A stretch of 64,000 nt of DNA from Ligustrum vulgare. Lineage: Eukaryota; Streptophyta; Magnoliopsida; Lamiales; Oleaceae. Position 1 is the stretch's first letter. Each line of letters begins with the position of its first letter. Location of the stretch: positions 44,877,466 to 44,941,465 of the forward strand of contig OY743183.1 in NCBI GenBank assembly GCA_963555705.1. The letters run 5' to 3'. This document shows positions 58,179-64,000 of this stretch, one piece after another. The position numbers were made by a program, and so were the translations under genes. The notes under the pieces were generated by a model. The model worked only from the letters and a program-made list of their open reading frames with translations, was not told the origin of the DNA and made no database searches.

Positions 58179-58925
58179 TACGAAAATGTTTGGATCATTG
58201 CTATGAAATCAATCTCACAAGATTGCTATGGGTCCCATATGATATGTTTATGATTATGCTAAGGGGACCGGAGTTTAGTAGCGCTACACATAAGAATTCT
58301 TGCCATCTAAGTTCGGTAAAATTCTTGTGTCTCTCTATGTTTATGAGGATTTCGATCCTATCCTATGTTATGATGAAAATGATCCCTATGCTTTCAAAAG
58401 AAAATTATGCTTGGTATACTTACTGGGATTTTATAAATCTCACTCCACGATATTTATCATTTTCAGATAATTGAAAGTTCGAGGCGGTCAACATGGAAGT
58501 GGCAAAAGTGGTTAAGATTGATGAGATAATTATGTTGAACTTTATGTAAGAAAATTATGTTCTATTTTTATTCACAAATAAAATTATGGGATTCTAATTA
58601 TTCTTTTGAATAATTTTACATTACTATTTAAGTCTCGATAATATGATATGAGTCACTTTTAGTGGCACTCGAATGGTCGAGAATTCGGGTCGTCACAGCT
58701 GCATAGTTGTAAGAGGACATTGAAACAAATAAGGATTCCGTGTGTGGATTTTTGTGTGGATTGTCTAAACTAATAGGATGAAAGAGGGGTGAATTCGTTT
58801 GAAGGTTGATTTTTTAAGACAAATGAGGGACATTGCATTAATCCTGGCAAAAAAAAAAAAGATGGTCCGAAAATTATAGGAGATATTATCATTCTTATTT
58901 CATTGTATTATCTTTTGTATCAATT

Positions 58926-59125
58926 TATGGTATTAAAAAAGCGAAAAAGCAGGTGCATGAAACAGAAGACGCACTAATGCCTTTCATTTATTTTCATTTG
59001 TCTCAATCGATTGTATTAAAAAGTCGAAAAAGCAGGTGCATGAAACAGAAGACGCACTAATGCCTTTCAAAAAAAAAAAAAAAAAAAAGCAGGTGCATGA
59101 AATAGAAGACACACTAATGTCCCGT
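58926..59125 (+). repeat. Module-end repeat, right copy
   Basis: Three units of GCAGGTGCATGAAACAGAAG followed by ACGCACTAATGCC. Inverted partners are at 40742-40905. Similarity between the two modules ends inside the third unit, so this marks the module boundary. Confidence 0.85.
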
Positions 59126-59611
59126 TGAAGAGAATTATACCTTTAATGTCTAGTAACCCAATTGATTCTTGGTGGTTGAAAACAATCAAAATTTTGGAGA
59201 ATTTGTTGACTTGTTGAGATACAATTTTTGAGGCCTATCCAAACTAGAGAGGGTAAGGATTAGTATATTATTTCAACATTAGGATTGCACCCCCGGTTTA
59301 GAGAGAAAATAATAATTTTGGGGGAAAATGTGTATCTTACGAGAGAAGAAAGGAAATATTTGACCATCAAGGGTTGGGAATTGAATCAATTTATGACTTT
59401 ATAGTGCTTTGCATAAATCTTCACACACACACACACACACACACATCAGTTTTGCATTGAATAGGTATAAATTAATTTTAACACTGGGGTTTTGAAGTTG
59501 TTTGTAGTTTTGATGCAACATTTCCAGTCCTGAGACTCATGGCAAGTTGTCTACCAAAGATTGTTTTAACTTCTGTTTGAGTTAAGTTATATTTTGTTTG
59601 AGGACAAACAA
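59126..59611 (+). other. 3' non-coding region of the right gypsy element
   Basis: No gene. Contains (CA)n at 59422-59446. It leads into the polypurine tract. Confidence 0.6.
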
Positions 59612-59632
59612 ATGTTCAAGTTTGGGGGTATT
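59612..59632 (+). promoter_or_regulatory. Polypurine tract of the right gypsy element
   Basis: TTTGAGGACAAACAAATG (59597-59614) followed by TTCAAGTTTGGGGGTATT sits immediately before the LTR start TGATAAG. This is the usual Athila/Tat 3' arrangement. Confidence 0.75.
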
Positions 59633-62600
59633 TGATAAGTGTATTTTGTACACTTATCTTAATCTTTAAACTAGAGTATTTGTTATTGATTTTAATGAAT
59701 TATAGGTTCATTTAATTATATTTTATGTATTAGGTGAAATTCGATGCGAAATGAAGGAATCAAAAAAAATTTGGCATCAAAATTGAGCTAAAATGAGATA
59801 ACTCAAAGTTCGGAACTTAAATGCAAAATTTCAGAAAGATGACTCGAACCAATTGTATGCTCTCACATGATGCTAAAGATTTAATTGGAAGAGTTGGAAG
59901 CTAAATTGGGTGAGGTAAATGCAAACGGACGAAAACAAAGGAATTTTAGCCGAACAAGTTATGCTCAAGACTTTCAGCTTCATATTAAGCCTCATATTTC
60001 ACCCCATTAACGTTCGAATTTGAAAATCTATATGAATTGTATCCCTTTGAGTCAGCTTTCCATAGAATTTTGAATCACGTTGATCTGACGTCGGACGAAG
60101 AAGTTATGATTAAATTGCCGACTACTGGTCGGAGGAAATATTTGTTGTGCGTCCAAAGAAGAGAGTTCAAAATTCAATTTTCTACATTATTTCAACCATT
60201 TTGGAAATTCATTATACAAAAATGTGGAACAAAGGCTAGTGGAAACAAGACTCATTGAATTTAAAACAATTTAACACAAGCATGTGGGAGACAAAAGTTA
60301 GAAGTGAATGATAAAAAATGGTGAAAATGAAGAAAAAGAAAGTATACAATGAAGAAAGTGGAATAATTCTTGCAATTTGATCATAAAGGAGTCATAAGTC
60401 ATTCCATGTGGGAGACAAAAGTGAAAAGAAATGGTGGAAGAGATGAGGATCCATGGTGTGATGAATGATGAAAGTGAATTATTCTTACAATTGGAGATTT
60501 CTTTAATCATAAAGAAGATGCTATTTCACTCTATAAATAGCAAGGGAAAATGAAGAAAAAGGCACCTCTTACATACACTTCTTACACATTACAACAAGAG
60601 AGGAGAGAAAGAAAGAGGAGAAACTATTATCTTGGCTTGAAGATTCATTCGAAATAATGCCGGGTTCTATCTATTTTTCGTATTTTACTTTGATTATGTT
60701 CTAAGTATTTTGTATTAAGGTTGATGATGAAACCCATTTAAGTTCATAATTATTTGGTTATCATATAAATTCCCCTTTATGTGAAATGTTTATGGTTCTT
60801 TCTTATTTGAATAATTAATCCAAAACGTTATTTCATCATTAATATCAAGTATTTTTGATAGTTAAAACTTTTGGTTAATTAATTGATGCTTGGATTTTAA
60901 TTGCTAAGTAATTATCTTTGATTCGTTGTTTTCGTTCATTACAAAGGTCGATACGACGAATGTTTAGGTAATTTGTTAAAGAAGTGAAAGAAGAATCTAC
61001 ATTAGAAATGCTAATCTAAATGCCGCGTAATTGTTAAATCTAAAGGTAACGATAAATTGATTTTTATTTGTTGCTTGAATTCGGGAATTAATTGATAACT
61101 AAGTAATTGTGTTGTTAAATTATGGTGGATTCTAAAACCTTAGTAATTTGTATTTCATTAAATTTCTTAAAAAAAAAAAAAAAAATGCAATCTTGTTTTA
61201 TTTATGATTATTTAGTTTCAAGTAATTCAAACAAATTGATTTTTTGACACGACCCGCCCCGAATCACCCTAATGAACTCGAAACGTGGTGTGCGCCGATG
61301 ATGTATGTCAGCTAGACACCGGACCCACCACCAAATTTGACTATGATCTACTCGGTAAATACTGCCAATCATATACTAAATAATTAAAAATCATTTTATG
61401 TTAAGAAAATGTGGGCCCAAAATTGATATTTAAATGCTAAGTTTCAATGAAACAATAAACTAGACATGTTATACTGGTGTCGTGGCTCGAAAATCAACAG
61501 GCTCTTCATGCTTCCAAAACTCAACTGTTACCTGTTAATAAAAGTGGTGGAAAAATAATGAGTTGATAACTACTGAGTGGAGAATTTTGAAAATAACTAT
61601 ACTTTCCCATTTATGCTTTTTATCGAAAATCCAGTTTCACATCTTTTGACAATTCACATAACATCACATCATCAACAATATACTTTCGCACAGTTTGTAA
61701 TCTTTAGGTATGGCCATACCCTAACAAATCAACCAAAAATGTACCCTATGATTAACATCTGTAATCTGGTCAAACATGTATAGATTGCCTCTCGGCTAGT
61801 CTCAAAGACCTCTAATAATCAATTCTAGAACACGGCCATGACCGCCTCAGTGAACTATATCATACACGGTCGACCGCCTCAGGGTAATATCATACCCGGT
61901 TAAGACCACTCAGGTGCAGTATAGAACACGGCCAAGGCCGCCTCAGTGAACTAGAATAAACATATAATCACGGATACTTTTCTGGCCGATTTCAATTTCA
62001 CATATTCATCTCACATTTCATTGATTTCCATCACAAATCTTACATTTCTTTCAACTTATAATTATTTCACAATCTTTCCAATTTCAATCAAATATCATAT
62101 TCTCATAATATTTCACAATAATCACGTAATTTAACAAATAAATCACATAATTACGTTTAACGTAATTATATAAACAATTTATCAATATTTGAAAATAATT
62201 TAAATTTTTCCACTCACAGGACTTTGTACTAAATGGAGATTCAATTGATTGCTGAGATATTCCCATATCCTCGTTAGTGCCTGAAAAACGAGATTCTATT
62301 CCAAATAAAATAATAATTAACTCGACATCTCATTAACATATCAAAACCCAAAAATCTTTCTATATATCTTTTAGTTTACTGCATTCTAAAAAAATATATC
62401 TATCATTCTATTTCCACTTTCCTTTCCACGTATTCATTCCGCATACCTATACGGTTTTCAATTTCAATCTTGAAGTTAATTAACATTTCTGTGAACACTT
62501 CAAATTGTATAAACATTAGTCAATTTCTCCTTTTTCATTTCATATACTATAGATACACGCTTTATTAATCTCAATAAAACAATTAATCATGTTTCCTAAT

Positions 62601-63538
62601 TCTTCAAAGAGTACAAATTTTAAACGGTGGGCATATGTATTCCTAATAAAACCCATATCTGCCCCTCTTCTTTAATTACTTCAAACCTCTTTCTCATTTT
62701 CATCTATTTACCATCTCTTTTCCCATCAAATTTTCTAATTATATAAATACATAATCAGGTTATATAAATATATAAATGCAAACATTTACTCTTGAATTTG
62801 TAATTTCCATCCTTACCTTGTGTTGCAGCCAAATAAAGAAATACCTCAGGCAAAATGATAAAAATGGTCAAGGTTCCAATTTTGTTGCTGCTACAATTCT
62901 TTTCTCGCTGATTTCAAAAAAAATCCGGATAACATCTAGTCTATATCAATTGAAATTCGAGAATGGACGAGAGAAGGTAAAGGAGATCAAGAAAAATGAA
63001 TCACCTTGGACTTTTCTCCCCTTTTTCCTTCATTTTCTTTCATTTTTCACCTCTTTTTCACTCTCGCAGCCATACTGTCGGTTCTTGTAATCCAAAAAAT
63101 GAGAGAGAATTCACTTATCCTCTTATTTAATGGATAAGAACAATAAAATTACAATTTGAGCCCCCAAACTTCCATATAATATAAGATTTAGTCCTTAACT
63201 TCCAATAATTGAAAGCTAAATCTTTAAATTTCTACTTTCTATTATCTCAACCCTCAAGCTTTTGTAAATTCAACTTAAGCCCCAATAAAATAATTTATTC
63301 AACTTAAGTCCTTATTTGACTCGACCAATTGAATATTTGACTTTGACTAAATAATTTCTCCACTTTTGACTAGTATAAAAATGGGTTGTCATATTTTTTT
63401 CCTCAACTAGCTAGAATAATAGTTAAATAAGATTAAATTACACTTTCTAAAAGTATTCAGTTCATGTGGGTTGGACCTTGCAATCACTTTTCTTTACTAC
63501 AATTGATTCGTGCACTTGAGAGTATTTAAAATTTATCA
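59633..63538 (+). repeat. 3' LTR of the right gypsy element, split by a solo LTR
   Basis: It starts TGATAAGTGTATTTTGTACA and ends ...AATTTATCA, so the ends are inverted (TGATAA/TTATCA). Without the insert at 61245-63391 it is about 1.75 kb. ORFs at 60037-60258 and 60298-60510 have no recognisable domain. No 5' LTR of this family is in the window. Confidence 0.7.
61245..63391 (-). mobile_element. Solo LTR nested in the gypsy 3' LTR
   Basis: Ends TGACACGACCC and GGGTTGTCA are inverted. Read on the minus strand it ends GGGGCGGGTCGTGTCA, like chromovirus LTRs. Flanks TTTTT (61240-61244) and TATTT (63392-63396) differ at one base. It has repeated CGGTC.ACCGCCTCAG blocks at 61850-61950. No genes. 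Confidence 0.65.
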
Positions 63539-64000
63539 CAACAAAATACATAGGTCGATCCCTGTTGCGAAGCGGCAAACACTTGTTGGAGCGGCAAAAT
63601 ATTTGCAAAACAAAAGTGACACATGCAAAATGATGAAAAATATCTAACACCTTCTTGTATCAAATACACCATATATAACATATTGGGAGAAGAATTAAAT
63701 GGTATTGAACAATATTAAAATAAAATAAATTGAAATTTATATAGGGTGACTATATTGCAATCACAAAATCTAATTTTTACACCACAATTTTAAATATTTT
63801 TTTCATTTAAAAAAATAGACATGGATGGAAAAACATAAGTATCCTTTTTACTTGGATTTCTTTAATTCTCATGTCACACTTTTCCATTGAAAATTTTCAT
63901 TTCTTGATTCATCGGTTTTCTTTAAGCTTTATTTATTCAGTTATCATTCCTCGTTGAATTAATAAAACTTTGGCTGAGCAAGCTAACTACAATCATCAAA
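63539..64000. other. Right edge, nothing recognised
   Basis: AT-rich sequence without ORFs of note, inverted ends or TE words that I recognise. Confidence 0.5.

Larger units (their letters stand above)
56930..58697 (+). mobile_element. Solo LTR (gypsy, chromovirus-like) inserted in the right module
   Basis: It starts TGTAGCGATCAAG and ends CGGGTCGTCACA. The 5-bp duplication GCTGC is perfect (56925-56929, 58698-58702). The left module has the uninterrupted site (GGGCTGCATAGTTGTAAG on its strand), proving insertion after the two modules separated. No internal genes. Confidence 0.92.

Noticed and set aside
40742..59125. Cellular T-DNA (Agrobacterium-derived inverted repeat)
   Set aside because: Inverted arms and a hormone gene suggested it, but no rol, opine or border sequences are visible and gypsy pol is directly attached.

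Overview
The window is nuclear DNA of a flowering plant, probably a eudicot. It is AT-rich and almost entirely transposable elements (TEs). The signs are plant-type TE proteins (copia, gypsy, CACTA/En-Spm, MULE, hAT, Helitron), LTR elements primed by initiator Met-tRNA, and one intact-looking nuclear gene with five exons. I see no rRNA, tRNA, CRISPR or bacterial-type operons.

Layout. 1-2400: decayed MULE transposase (minus strand), a GGTCACA-rich stretch and the tail of a copia polyprotein. 2406-7281: a MULE-type non-autonomous transposon (element A) with a hAT-type element inside it, which in turn holds a gag/protease-only copia. 8086-9405: another MULE-type element (C). 10020-12400: copia 3' end and LTR, interrupted by element B (10607-12225), a sister of A in opposite orientation. 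12452-14427: the one convincing host gene, a Tim17/Tim22/Tim23-family translocase subunit starting right beside that LTR. 14428-19326: sparse DNA with a glycosyltransferase fragment. 19327-20964: a Helitron carrying pieces of a myeloid-leukemia-factor-like gene. 22440-23232: a foldback. 23235-40041: a decayed CACTA element (TNP2 and Transposase_24 genes) broken up by a second CACTA end, captured gene fragments (alpha/beta hydrolase exon), a Helitron 3' end and a well-preserved gypsy (34184-38548). 40042-63538: gypsy-type elements. Within them a module of a small cysteine-rich protein gene plus a LOG-like (cytokinin riboside 5'-phosphate phosphoribohydrolase) gene occurs twice in inverted orientation (minus at 42547-44041, plus at 54748-56114). 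A copia fragment, a hAT element and two solo LTRs are also nested there. 63539-64000: nothing recognised.

How it fits together. Nearly every gene belongs to a mobile element and carries stops, frameshifts or deletions. Several nested insertions are fixed to the base by target-site duplications. The most interesting item is the promoter-cysteine-rich protein-LOG cassette placed between gypsy integrase and the 3' polypurine tract. A retroelement appears to have carried a hormone-activation gene together with a putative nucleic-acid-binding protein. The second is a group of MULE-type elements whose interiors are degenerate arrays of one short motif (GGTCACAA or GTGATAC).
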